Source: an uncultured Alteromonadaceae bacterium | GTDB taxonomy: Bacteria; Pseudomonadota; Gammaproteobacteria; Pseudomonadales; Halieaceae | Assembly: GCA_913064725.1 (NCBI GenBank) | Contig: CAJYAI010000002.1 | Coordinates: 1-64,000, forward strand | Reading direction: 5' to 3' | Length of the DNA stretch: 64,000 bases | In this document: piece by piece, positions 54,310 through 63,386 of the stretch | How positions within the stretch are numbered: position 1 is the stretch's first letter | How the letters are laid out: every line of letters starts with the position of its first letter | Program-made: the position numbers and the translations under genes | The notes under the pieces: model-generated | Told to the model about the DNA's origin: nothing | Databases searched by the model: none | Seen by the model: only the letters and a program-made list of their open reading frames with translations

Positions 54310-55137
54310 ATGGCGACGCATTCCTACGACATCAATGACCTCAAGCGACTGATGGAGCGGTTGCGGGATCCAGCTTATGGCTGCCCCTGGGATCTTCAGC
54401 AGTCCTATCAATCCATAGCGCCGTTTACGCTCGAAGAATGCTTAGAACTCATTGATGCGCTAGAGCAACACGACTACGGTCATGTCGAGGAGGAGCTTGG
54501 GGATCTTTTATTTCAGATCATATTCTACGCTCAACTGGGTAAAGAGGATGGGTGGTTTGATTTCGACAGTGTTGTGGCGCGCATCACAGACAAGCTGATA
54601 CGTCGGCATCCCCACGTTTTTCATGAGGGCCAGCTAGAGGGCGTTATTGAAGAGCATAGCTCGCTGGAGAGCATTAAAGCTAATTGGGAGCGGGGTAAAT
54701 CGTTAGAGCGTGCTCAGCGTGCTCAAATGAGCGTGATGGATGACATCCCAACGACGCTGAGTGCCTTGGCCAGAGCGCAAAAGCTTCAAAAACGCGCTGC
54801 AACCGTCGGGTTTGACTTTGCTGACGATGAGGCCGTGTCGGCGCAGTTGGCGAGCGAAATCGAGGAGTTGAGGCAGGCTACGCTTACTGAGAAGGCGGTT
54901 GAGATCGAGAATGAGCTTGGCGACGTATTATTTACTGTTGTAAATATGGCTCGGCATTTAAAAGTAGACTCGGAGGCGGCACTTCGCAAAGCAAACCGAC
55001 GTTTCGAGGGACGGGTAAGGGCCGCAGAGACAGCAGCTCGCGGTGAGGATAGCGAGCTTGAATGGGAGGACTCTGATCGCCTTGACGAGCGCTGGAAAGA
55101 AGCGAAGCGCAAGGAAAGAACAAATCACGACTTGTAA
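54310..55137 (+). CDS. mazG: Nucleoside triphosphate pyrophosphohydrolase MazG
   Basis: Hydrolyses NTPs, including damaged ones, to NMP and PPi; 275 aa. Two MazG domains are present: EECLELIDAL...EEELGDLLFQI (about residues 40-65) and EIEELRQATLTEKAVEIENELGDVLFTVVNMARHL (about 175-215), each with the EExxE/ExxD metal-binding pattern. It is five bases after cysM and should be co-transcribed. Confidence 0.94.
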   Translation: MATHSYDINDLKRLMERLRDPAYGCPWDLQQSYQSIAPFTLEECLELIDALEQHDYGHVEEELGDLLFQIIFYAQLGKEDGWFDFDSVVARITDKLIRRHPHVFHEGQLEGVIEEHSSLESIKANWERGKSLERAQRAQMSVMDDIPTTLSALARAQKLQKRAATVGFDFADDEAVSAQLASEIEELRQATLTEKAVEIENELGDVLFTVVNMARHLKVDSEAALRKANRRFEGRVRAAETAARGEDSELEWEDSDRLDERWKEAKRKERTNHDL

Positions 55138-55178
55138 GCCGGTCGACCGATGTGTATTTTCTCGCCCTTCGGTTTTGA

Positions 55179-55850
<672 letters not shown>

Positions 55851-55905
55851 TACGCTGCGCCCCCCCATACCGCGTCTGTCTGACAGGCAAATAGGCAGGT
55901 CCAAC

Positions 55906-56823
55906 ATGGATGTTACGCCCATTATTTATCACTATCCCGCGTCGCCATACGCTGAAAAAGTACGCTTGTTAGCTGGCTACTTGGGCGTTCCCTGGCGCTC
56001 GTGTGATGTGCCTATTCAACCTCCACGGGATACATTGGCACTGCTCGCGGGTGGCTATCGCCGTATTCCAGTTATGCAGCTTGGTGCCGATATATTTTGT
56101 GATACCGCCATTATCTGCGATGAGATAATTGCCCTAGGTGAGAGACCGCTTGCGCCTTGCGATGACGAGGCCCTCGCGCTTGCTAGAGTAGCCGAAACGG
56201 AGGTATTTTTTGCTGCCATCCGCCAGAATACACAGTTCAAAATTGCGCTAGGACTCGTGCTGAGGCTGGGCATAAGAGGCATGTTGGCTTTTGCAAGAGA
56301 TCGACGATCTTTCGCGCAGGGGCACGGAGCCGCGGCATTGTCGCCCGAGGTAGCGAGAACCGTCTTTCGCGACTTTTTAGTGGAGTTAGATGCGCGACTT
56401 GGCAGTGACGATTTTGTTGGTGGTGAATCACCGTGTCTCAGTGACTTTTGTTGTTATCACCCTATTTTCCTCGCTAAGGGGTTTAACGCCATAAAGGATT
56501 CTCAGTTGTCTCCTGCGGTGAGGTCTTGGGTGAAACGGATGGCCGTATTGGGTTGGGGACACCATGACCCTGTCACCGGTTCTACTGCGATTGATGTGGC
56601 GAAACAGTCAGACCCGCGGATCTTGACTGGCGTCGGAACAAATTGCGCTAATGTGGGTCAGTGGGTAACAGTGACCCCGACGGATACTGGAAGAGTGCCG
56701 GTAACCGGTACGCTTGTTAGCCAAGACGAGCGCCGGACAGTCATTGCTCGGCGGTCGGATGACGTCGGTTTATGCCACGTGCATTTTCCGAGATTGGGAT
56801 TCGAGTGCCTCACTATTAGCTAG
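55906..56823 (+). CDS. Glutathione S-transferase-like protein with C-terminal extension
   Basis: 305 aa, longer than the roughly 200-220 of usual GSTs. The thioredoxin-like N-terminus is YHYPASPYAEKVRLLAGYLGVPW, with a possible catalytic Ser/Tyr, then YRRIPVMQLGADIFCDTAII with the cis-Pro. An all-helical middle follows. The last 80 residues (NVGQWVTVTPTDTGRVPVTGTLVS) look like a small all-beta domain I do not recognise. It leads the GST-SDR-ferredoxin-P450 run, so it may act on products of that pathway. The stop codon begins a 15-base triplicated repeat. Confidence 0.78.
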   Translation: MDVTPIIYHYPASPYAEKVRLLAGYLGVPWRSCDVPIQPPRDTLALLAGGYRRIPVMQLGADIFCDTAIICDEIIALGERPLAPCDDEALALARVAETEVFFAAIRQNTQFKIALGLVLRLGIRGMLAFARDRRSFAQGHGAAALSPEVARTVFRDFLVELDARLGSDDFVGGESPCLSDFCCYHPIFLAKGFNAIKDSQLSPAVRSWVKRMAVLGWGHHDPVTGSTAIDVAKQSDPRILTGVGTNCANVGQWVTVTPTDTGRVPVTGTLVSQDERRTVIARRSDDVGLCHVHFPRLGFECLTIS

Positions 56824-56859
56824 GGCTGCATTAGTTAGGGCTACATTAGTGAAGGCTAC
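56815..56859 (+). repeat. 15-bp tandem triplication at the GST-like gene stop
   Basis: Three units follow each other: ATTAGCTAGGGCTGC, ATTAGTTAGGGCTAC and ATTAGTGAAGGCTAC. The gene's TAG stop (56821-56823) lies in the first. Later units lie in the gap before the SDR gene and contain further stops. Confidence 0.9.
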
Positions 56860-56886
56860 GGATAACGTCAGGATGAGGCGAGACAC

Positions 56887-57648
56887 ATGAAGGGAACAGT
56901 CCTTATAACCGGTGCATCGGCGGGTCTTGGCGCCGAGTTTGCTAGGCAGCTCGACGGCTGCGCCGATCGGTTGATTCTAGTGGCGCGTCGTGGTGAAAAG
57001 CTTCAGTCCCTGGCTGCTACCTTGAGTATCCCGGTCACTATTATTGAACAGGATCTTAGCGTGATTGGATCACCTGCCGAACTGTGCCAGACAATCGATG
57101 ACGCGGGTCTGTGTGTTGATGTACTGATCAATAACGCCGGGATTGCAGGGCCCAATTTATTAGACGTGTCCGATTTTCAAGTCCAACGATCGTTTGAGCA
57201 GCTTATGATGAGTACGGTTGCCGAACTCTGTAGCCGTCTCATTCCCGGTATGCGTGAGCGCGGGTATGGACGGGTGATCAATGTAGCATCGGTGGCCGGA
57301 CGTTTTCCCAGTTCGGATACGGGTAACTATGGTCCAGCAAAAGCGTATGTCATTGCTTTGTCAGAAGAGCTCAACCTTGCCTGTCGGGGGGCTGATGTCG
57401 TTGTTTCTGCCTTGTGTCCGGGCTTCACCCACACGGAGTTTCACGAGGTGGCTGGCATGATGGAGGCAAAAACGAGTTCACCTGATTGGCTGTGGTATGA
57501 CGCGACTACGGTAGTTCGAGAGAGCCTGCAAGGATGTGATCAAGGGCGCTCTATCGTCATTTCTGGTCGGTTGTACCGATGGCTCGATCCATGGTTACGC
57601 TCCAGTTTGTTCCGAGGCCTTTTGCTGCGACTTGCTGGGCGGGGTTAA
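56887..57648 (+). CDS. Short-chain dehydrogenase/reductase
   Basis: NAD(P)-dependent oxidoreductase, 253 aa, of the classical SDR type. The cofactor loop is LITGASAGLGAEFARQL; LINNAGIAGP, the catalytic Ser (VASVAG) and YGPAKAYVI with the Tyr-xxx-Lys pair are all present. Resembles the YqjQ/DltE-like branch. With CYP153 two genes on, oxidation of a hydroxylated product is possible but unproven. Confidence 0.85.
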   Translation: MKGTVLITGASAGLGAEFARQLDGCADRLILVARRGEKLQSLAATLSIPVTIIEQDLSVIGSPAELCQTIDDAGLCVDVLINNAGIAGPNLLDVSDFQVQRSFEQLMMSTVAELCSRLIPGMRERGYGRVINVASVAGRFPSSDTGNYGPAKAYVIALSEELNLACRGADVVVSALCPGFTHTEFHEVAGMMEAKTSSPDWLWYDATTVVRESLQGCDQGRSIVISGRLYRWLDPWLRSSLFRGLLLRLAGRG

Positions 57649-57737
57649 GGTGAGCAACCACATCTTGGCTCTGGCACTTCGGGGGCAAATAATTCACAAT
57701 TCGCGCACGTTAAGTTCACTAGATTAGGGGTAGATCA

Positions 57738-58055
57738 ATGCCAGTTATAAAGTTCATTGAATTCGATGGGACCACGCACGAGGTCGATGCAGATGAGGGT
57801 ATGAGTGTCATGGAAGTGGCAATGAAGTATGACGTCCCCGGGATTGATGCCGACTGTGGTGGTGGTGCGGTCTGCGGAACGTGTCACTGCTTTGTGGAAA
57901 AATCCGCTGGGTCCTTGCCAACGGTTGATCCTCAGGAGGAATCAATGCTGGGGCTGCGCCCAGATCGAGAGAGTAATTCGCGCTTGAGTTGTCAGCTTCA
58001 GGTCAGTAACAGCATTGGCGATATGACGGTAAAGCTTCCCGAATTTCAGATGTAG
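57738..58055 (+). CDS. 2Fe-2S ferredoxin (P450 electron donor)
   Basis: Adrenodoxin/putidaredoxin-type ferredoxin of 105 aa. Cysteine ligands lie in DADCGGGAVCGTCHCF and the fourth in NSRLSCQLQVS, giving the C-x5-C-x2-C...C spacing of vertebrate-type ferredoxins. The gene is 14 bases before the P450, so it should feed electrons to it. The partner ferredoxin reductase is not in the window. Confidence 0.93.
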   Translation: MPVIKFIEFDGTTHEVDADEGMSVMEVAMKYDVPGIDADCGGGAVCGTCHCFVEKSAGSLPTVDPQEESMLGLRPDRESNSRLSCQLQVSNSIGDMTVKLPEFQM

Positions 58056-58069
58056 AGCGTCGGTGGGTT

Positions 58070-59323
58070 ATGAATGACAAGCGTGATCACATCATCCCTG
58101 ACTCACTAACGACACCACTTTCAGATCTTGATGTCTCAGATCCCAGACGGTTTGAGCAAGACTGCTGGCAACCCCTGTTTAGGAGGTTGCGAGCAGAGTC
58201 GCCGGTTCACTTTCAAGCGTCGAGTCCTGCCGGGCCGTTTTGGTCTATAACGCGCTTTGACGATATCGTTGAGATTGAAAAAAATACCCAAATTTTCTCG
58301 TCAGAGCCCACGATAGCCATCGTTGACCCGCCCCCAGATAGAGGCTCACTGATGTTTATTGCGATGGATCAGCCCGAGCATGATATTCAGCGGCGTGCGG
58401 TTCAGCCCGTTGTAGCACCAAAGAATCTCAGGGAGTTTGAGACCTTGATCCGCCAGCGCACGGGAGAGGCGTTGGACGCTCTACCCATTGGCGAGGTCTT
58501 TGATTGGGTTGAGCTTGTCTCACGCAACCTGACCACGCAGATGCTAGCTACGCTCTTTGATTTCCCTTGGCAGCTTCGTCATAAATTATCGGAGTGGTCA
58601 GATGCGATCACATCCGACGAGCGGATGACTGCGGGTCGCGGTCTAACCGAGGACCAGCGTTTAGATGTGATTATGGAGATTTTGGAGGTCTTCACGCGGC
58701 TATGGCACGAACGGGCGGGAGATGGTGTTGAGTCCTTTGACCTAATTCGACTTTTGCAACGTGACGCTCATACGGCCAACCTGGTCAATGATCCCAAAAA
58801 TTACATTGGGAATCTTATTTTACTGATAGTGGGGGGCAACGATACGACGCGGAACTCCATGTCGGGTGGCGTTTTATTTCTCAACGATTTTCCAGAGCAG
58901 TTTGAGCGTGTAAAGGCTGACAGGAGTCTTATCCCATCCATGGTCTCTGAAATTATCCGTTTTCAGACGCCACTGTCGCACATGCGGCGAACCGTGACAC
59001 AGGATACCGACTTTAAAGGTCATAGGATGAAGGCGGGTGACAAGGTGGTCTTGTGGTATTGCTCCGCCAATCGAGACGAATTGGTGATCCCCAATGCAGA
59101 TCGTTTCCTGATCGATCGATCCGGCGTGCGCAATCATGCGGCCTTCGGGTTCGGTATTCACCGTTGTATGGGCAATCGTCTGGCTGAAATGCAGCTGCGG
59201 ATTGTTTGGGAGGAGGCCCTGAAGCGTTTTGCCACCATCGAGGTTGTGACGCCTCCCACACGCCTTTGCCATAACTTTGTTCGCGGCTACTCACATATGC
59301 CAGTGCGCGTACAGCGTCATTAG
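58070..59323 (+). CDS. Cytochrome P450, CYP153 type (alkane hydroxylase-like)
   Basis: Bacterial class I P450, 417 aa. I-helix motif: LIVGGNDTTRNSMSGGVLF. ExxR helix: SEIIRFQTPLSHMRR. Heme-binding loop: AAFGFGIHRCMGNRLAEMQLRIVWEEALKRF. The N-terminal pattern (DLDVSDP, PVHFQASSPAGPFWSITRFDDI) and VAPKNLREFE are very close to CYP153, soluble terminal hydroxylases of medium-chain alkanes and related lipids. This substrate class is inferred from the family. The ferredoxin gene lies 14 bases upstream. Confidence 0.88.
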   Translation: MNDKRDHIIPDSLTTPLSDLDVSDPRRFEQDCWQPLFRRLRAESPVHFQASSPAGPFWSITRFDDIVEIEKNTQIFSSEPTIAIVDPPPDRGSLMFIAMDQPEHDIQRRAVQPVVAPKNLREFETLIRQRTGEALDALPIGEVFDWVELVSRNLTTQMLATLFDFPWQLRHKLSEWSDAITSDERMTAGRGLTEDQRLDVIMEILEVFTRLWHERAGDGVESFDLIRLLQRDAHTANLVNDPKNYIGNLILLIVGGNDTTRNSMSGGVLFLNDFPEQFERVKADRSLIPSMVSEIIRFQTPLSHMRRTVTQDTDFKGHRMKAGDKVVLWYCSANRDELVIPNADRFLIDRSGVRNHAAFGFGIHRCMGNRLAEMQLRIVWEEALKRFATIEVVTPPTRLCHNFVRGYSHMPVRVQRH

Positions 59324-59341
59324 ACGCAGCGTCCCAGTGTG

Positions 59342-59500
59342 ATGGTAAGAGTAATTTTGATGGTAGGTACTCGGATAGTAGTTGCTGGGATGGTAGGTAC
59401 TCGGATAGTAGTTGCTGGGACGGTAGGTGCTCGGATAGTAGTTGCTCGGATGGTAGGTGCTCGGATAGTAGTTGCTCGGGTGGTAGGTGCTCGGATGTGA
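59342..59500 (+). CDS. 52-aa ORF built from a 10-residue repeat
   Basis: ATG at 59342 begins MVRVILMVGTRIVVAG, then 10-residue units (MVGTRIVVAG and variants with GARIVVAR) run to a TGA at 59498. The last codon is ATG, and the TGA overlaps the GTG start of the DUF429 gene (GTGA), so its translation could couple to that gene. It falls below the ORF-track threshold. No SD is visible and the unit length (30 bases) alone keeps all frames open, so it may be a by-product of the repeat rather than a gene. Confidence 0.3.
   Translation: MVRVILMVGTRIVVAGMVGTRIVVAGTVGARIVVARMVGARIVVARVVGARM
59359..59496. repeat. 30-bp minisatellite, about 4.6 units
   Basis: Units start at 59359, 59389, 59419, 59449 and a partial 59479. 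Each is GATGGTAGGTACTCG then GATAGTAGTTGCTGG with point changes, and the two halves are themselves 15-base variants of each other. It fills the gap between the P450 stop and the DUF429 start. Units are contiguous, without spacers, so it is not a CRISPR. Confidence 0.95.
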
Positions 59501-60246
59501 ACAATAGTGTACTGCCCGCTGTCGGGATTGATGGCTGCAGAGCCGGATGGATTGTCGCGTACAGACATGAGGGGTGTGTTGCACTCAGGTTATTTACATC
59601 CCTGGCTGCTTTGAATGAGCGATTAGCGAGTGATGCGTCGGTTATGATTGATATGCCTATCGGGCTGCATGTCGCTGACAGCGTAAGACAGTGCGATGTG
59701 CTTGCTCGACGCTGTCTCAGTCCTTATCGATCAACCAGTGTTTTTGGCGTACCACCGAGACCCATCACACGCATAGGGGACTATGCGGAAGCAAATGCAG
59801 CGTCACGCGAACTGACTGGAAAAGGCTTGAGTAAGCAGTCTTTTTACTTGTTTCCCAAAATAAGGGAGGTGGACGACTGGTTGATCAATGAGCATCGGCA
59901 GGGGCGGTGGAGTGAATGCCATCCAGAGGTGGCCTTTGCGTCGTTGAACGGGGGGCTCCCTTTGGAAGAGTCAAAAAAAACGGATCTTGGCCGGCAGCAG
60001 CGCATCGATCTTCTTCGCGAGGTGGGTGATGTCGACGGATGCCTCGCCACAGCGCTGGAGATGTATCCGCGGAGGGCCCTTTTGGCAGACGATTGTGTTG
60101 ATGCTCTCGTGTGCCTCCTAACCGCGGAGAGACCACAGAGTGAGCGAATCGCCATTCCTGATAATGCCTTTCACGATGCGCGAGGACTGGCCATGCAGAT
60201 CGTGGCGCCCGCAGTCAAATTAACTGGCGACTTTGAGCGCGGCTGA
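59497..60246 (+). CDS. DUF429 protein, RNase H-like fold
   Basis: 249 aa protein of the DUF429 family. AVGIDGCRAGWIVAYRH resembles the first strand (Asp-containing) of RNase H/actin-like nuclease folds; further conserved segments are VMIDMPIGLH, ARRCL, YLFPKIREVDDWL and ECHPEVAFASLNGG. A nuclease function has been predicted for the family but not shown. It starts at GTG, right after the minisatellite. It ends inside the convergent amidohydrolase gene by 27 bases. Confidence 0.78.
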   Translation: MNNSVLPAVGIDGCRAGWIVAYRHEGCVALRLFTSLAALNERLASDASVMIDMPIGLHVADSVRQCDVLARRCLSPYRSTSVFGVPPRPITRIGDYAEANAASRELTGKGLSKQSFYLFPKIREVDDWLINEHRQGRWSECHPEVAFASLNGGLPLEESKKTDLGRQQRIDLLREVGDVDGCLATALEMYPRRALLADDCVDALVCLLTAERPQSERIAIPDNAFHDARGLAMQIVAPAVKLTGDFERG

Positions 60247-61971
60247 CTCCGGCGCGTCCTGAGGTCCTCTGATTAAGCCTCCTGGTGTTGTGCCTAGAAA
60301 GCGTCCGCCATCGAATGTTTGGACACCTGATTTGAAGGTGGCGCGATATCCCGTCGCAGATTGGAGCAATCGCTTGCCGCCTGCGGGTAGGTCACGAGCG
60401 ACCCATGGCTGACTCATACCGATCTTATCGAGTTCGATAATATTAATATCAGCGAGGTATCCCGGTGCAAGAATACCCCGATCCTCGAGTCCGTAAACGC
60501 GAGCCGTATCGGCACATTGGCGCTTTATCGCCTCGCTTAGAGTGATACGAAATCCATCACGATCTCGCACCCAATGCTGCAGCATGAAGGTAGGCGACGC
60601 TGCATCGCAAATCGTGCCGCAGTGGGCACCACCATCTGACAATGAGTTGATGCAGTCATCAGATTGCAAGACGGGCTCGAGAAAATTCAAGTTACCATCG
60701 GCGTAGTTAAGCAATGGAAAATAGATAAATCCCGTTCCATTTTGGCCCGTCATTAAATCGTAGGCATACTCAGCACCCGATACGCCGGCGCCAGCCGCGA
60801 GATGGGCAATGGATTGTTGTTCCGTGGGCTCGTAATTGAATCCTTCGGTTAGCGCATATTGCATGTCAAAGGCGTTGGCCATGAGTTGGCCCAGTAACTG
60901 TAGCTCACTATCGGGGAAAATAGAGTCTTCCGCTATGAGCTTTGCCTTGAAGTCAGGGTCCAGTAGCTTCTCGAGTTGTGCGGATTCGCCGAGATCTGCG
61001 GCTTCTGCCCAACTGGGTTTAAAGGAAAAAGGGTTAAACGTGGTCCGCCAACCGAGAACTAGGCCTGTGCCTCGCATGGAAATTTGAGCGAGAATATTGG
61101 CACCTTTGGCATTTTGCTCGCGCATCTGTGCCAGTTGATCGTCAAAGTTCATCGCTTTTATCGGTGACTGCAAGGCTGCGAACGTGACAGGTACTCCTGA
61201 CTCTCGACTCAGATCACCCATCCACTCAAACTCATTCCACTCGGGCAACAGATCGCTCGCCATTTCGAAGACGCCATGTCCTGCCCGCTTCATCCCTTTT
61301 CCTATGCCCATTAACTCTTCAGGTGTGGCGGTTGTCCCCGGCACTAACTCTCCGTCGATCGACTTGTGAAGAACGGTGCGCGATGTTGAGAACCCTAACG
61401 CGCCCGCTGTTAAACCCTCTTCAACGATCTGCGCCATTCGAGCAATATCAGACTCGGTTGGTGGCTCGTTTGCCGCGCCACGATCACCCATAACATAGGC
61501 TCTGACCGCTCCGTGCGGTACCTGCGTGGCAACATCCACAGCTCGGGGCATGGCTTCTAGCGCGTCTAGGTATTCAGGAAAGCTCTCCCAATTCCACTTC
61601 ATCCCTTCGGATAGTGCGGACCCCGGTATGTCTTCAACGCCCTCCATCAGGCCAATCAACCAGTCGTGTCGATCTGGAGCAGCAGGGGCAAAGCCGACTC
61701 CGCAGTTACCCATCACGACCGTTGTTACGCCATGCCAAGAGGAGGGAGCCATTTCTTCATCCCAGGTCGCTTGTCCGTCGTAATGTGTGTGTATATCGAC
61801 AAAACCCGGTGCAACATAGCAATCACGTGCATCGACAATCCGAGCCGCTTCTCCTAGATCAGTGCCAATCGCCATAACTCGGTCGCCTGTAACTGCTACG
61901 TCGGCGACGAAGGGCGCGGCGCCAGTACCATCAACGACAGTACCGTGCTTGATAATCAGATCGAATGTCAT
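60220..61971 (-). CDS. D-aminoacylase-like amidohydrolase
   Basis: 583 aa metal-dependent amidohydrolase, most like N-acyl-D-amino-acid deacylases. The first metal site is [35 protein letters not shown] and SDGGAHCGT (with Asp near the C-terminus) follow. These match the DAA/DAN-type plan. It could instead be a dihydropyrimidinase-like enzyme, but HTHYDGQ...[17 protein letters not shown] is the D-aminoacylase form. Together with dat and alr 53 kb away this suggests D-amino-acid use, though they are not linked. There is no signal peptide. Confidence 0.84.
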   Translation of the reverse strand: MTFDLIIKHGTVVDGTGAAPFVADVAVTGDRVMAIGTDLGEAARIVDARDCYVAPGFVDIHTHYDGQATWDEEMAPSSWHGVTTVVMGNCGVGFAPAAPDRHDWLIGLMEGVEDIPGSALSEGMKWNWESFPEYLDALEAMPRAVDVATQVPHGAVRAYVMGDRGAANEPPTESDIARMAQIVEEGLTAGALGFSTSRTVLHKSIDGELVPGTTATPEELMGIGKGMKRAGHGVFEMASDLLPEWNEFEWMGDLSRESGVPVTFAALQSPIKAMNFDDQLAQMREQNAKGANILAQISMRGTGLVLGWRTTFNPFSFKPSWAEAADLGESAQLEKLLDPDFKAKLIAEDSIFPDSELQLLGQLMANAFDMQYALTEGFNYEPTEQQSIAHLAAGAGVSGAEYAYDLMTGQNGTGFIYFPLLNYADGNLNFLEPVLQSDDCINSLSDGGAHCGTICDAASPTFMLQHWVRDRDGFRITLSEAIKRQCADTARVYGLEDRGILAPGYLADINIIELDKIGMSQPWVARDLPAGGKRLLQSATGYRATFKSGVQTFDGGRFLGTTPGGLIRGPQDAPESAALKVAS

Positions 61972-62118
61972 ATTGCGTTCCCAATTTTTATTGTCAGTAC
62001 AATTTCCCTCGTCGCTGCGGGGTCTGTCAACCTGGTTTGTTAGCTGACGTTTGACGATTGAGTTTGTTCTCGATCAAACGTAACGTGTAAGGCATCCAGA
62101 TAATACGAAAGTGACGCT

Positions 62119-63384
62119 ATGAATTTCGATATTCCCACGGATGTTCGTCAGTTTCTCGATGAGGTGGAACAGTTCATTGAGCGAGAGATCAAGCCCCTTG
62201 AAAGCGCGGATGACAACATGCGCTTTTTTGATCACCGTCGGGAGGACGCAAGAACCGACTGGGATCGTCAGGGCCTGCCAAGCGAGGAGTGGGAAGCATT
62301 GCTTGCTGAGGCAAAGCGCCGGGCAATAGCGGCGGGAATTTACAGTTATCCATTCCCCAGCGGACACGGCGGACGAGACGGCAACAATCTCGGGATGGCG
62401 ATTGTAAGAGAACACCTCGCAGCCATGGGGTTGGGACTGCACAACGATCTTCAGAACGAGCATTCAATCGTCGGAAACAATATTGGATTGCTGTTGATGC
62501 TGGAGTACGGGACGCCTGAGCAGCAAGCAGAGTGGTTGCCAGGTCTAAAAAACGCGACTCGCGGTTTTGCCTTCGCGATCTCCGAGCCAGACCATGGCTC
62601 AGATGCTACTCACATGGAGACGGTTGCCCATCGTGATGGTGACGATTGGGTGATTAGTGGTGTTAAAACCTGGAATACCGGCGTTCACGCTGCCCACAGT
62701 GACATGGTGATGGCACGAACCTCCGGCAGCGCCGGGGACGCCCAGGGGATTACTGCATTTCTGGTTCCTATGGATGCCGCGGGTGTGGAAATAGAAGAAT
62801 ATCTGTGGACGTTTAATATGCCATCGGATCACGCTCGGGTTAGGTTCAACAGTGTCCGTGTCCCCGATGAGGCCATTTTTGGTGGTGAGGGGAGAGGACT
62901 GCAGGTAGTGCAGCACTTCTTTAATGAAAACCGAATTCGTCAGGCGGCCTCGAGTCTGGGCGCGGCGCAATACTGCGTTGATCAAGCTGTGGCGCACGCA
63001 AAGGAGCGAAAGCCGTTTGGTAAGGCCCTAGCGACTAACCAGGGTATTCAGTTTCCTCTCGTGGACCTGCAGGCGCGCTGTGAAATGCTGCGAGCGTTGA
63101 TTCACAAGACGGCATGGCTAATGGATCGTGACGGTGCTTTTTCCGCCTCAGACAAGGTTTCGATCTGTAACTATCAAGCCAACCAACTGTGTTGCGAGGC
63201 TGCCGATACGGCCATGCAGGTTCATGGTGGTATGGGCTACTCTCGCTATAAGCCTTTTGAGCATATTTATCGACATCATCGGCGATATCGGATTACCGAG
63301 GGCGCTGATGAAATTCAAAAGCGGCGCGTCGCAGGTTATCTATTCGGTTTCATGGGACAGAAAAAGCCCAAGGGCGTCAGTTAA
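62119..63384 (+). CDS. Acyl-CoA dehydrogenase
   Basis: Flavoprotein of 421 aa that removes hydrogens from an acyl-CoA. Motifs: FAFAISEPDHGSDATHMET (FAD/substrate), KTWNTGVHAA, and the C-terminal AMQVHGGMGYSRYKPFEHIYRHHRRYRI, a common ACAD signature variant. The usual Glu catalytic base is not obvious in this segment. The following gene, three bases away, is an APH-like phosphotransferase, a pairing that mirrors ACAD10/11. Confidence 0.9.
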   Translation: MNFDIPTDVRQFLDEVEQFIEREIKPLESADDNMRFFDHRREDARTDWDRQGLPSEEWEALLAEAKRRAIAAGIYSYPFPSGHGGRDGNNLGMAIVREHLAAMGLGLHNDLQNEHSIVGNNIGLLLMLEYGTPEQQAEWLPGLKNATRGFAFAISEPDHGSDATHMETVAHRDGDDWVISGVKTWNTGVHAAHSDMVMARTSGSAGDAQGITAFLVPMDAAGVEIEEYLWTFNMPSDHARVRFNSVRVPDEAIFGGEGRGLQVVQHFFNENRIRQAASSLGAAQYCVDQAVAHAKERKPFGKALATNQGIQFPLVDLQARCEMLRALIHKTAWLMDRDGAFSASDKVSICNYQANQLCCEAADTAMQVHGGMGYSRYKPFEHIYRHHRRYRITEGADEIQKRRVAGYLFGFMGQKKPKGVS

Positions 63385-63386
63385 TT

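Noticed and set aside
59359-59496. CRISPR array
   Set aside because: The units are contiguous with no spacers, and no cas gene is present.
59013-59504. Minus-strand ORFs of 163, 97 and 82 aa with YPSTYHPSN- and SEHLPSEQL-like repeats
   Set aside because: All are shadows of the 30-bp minisatellite, which is free of stops in every frame, extended over the antisense of the P450 gene. No start context or conserved family supports them.
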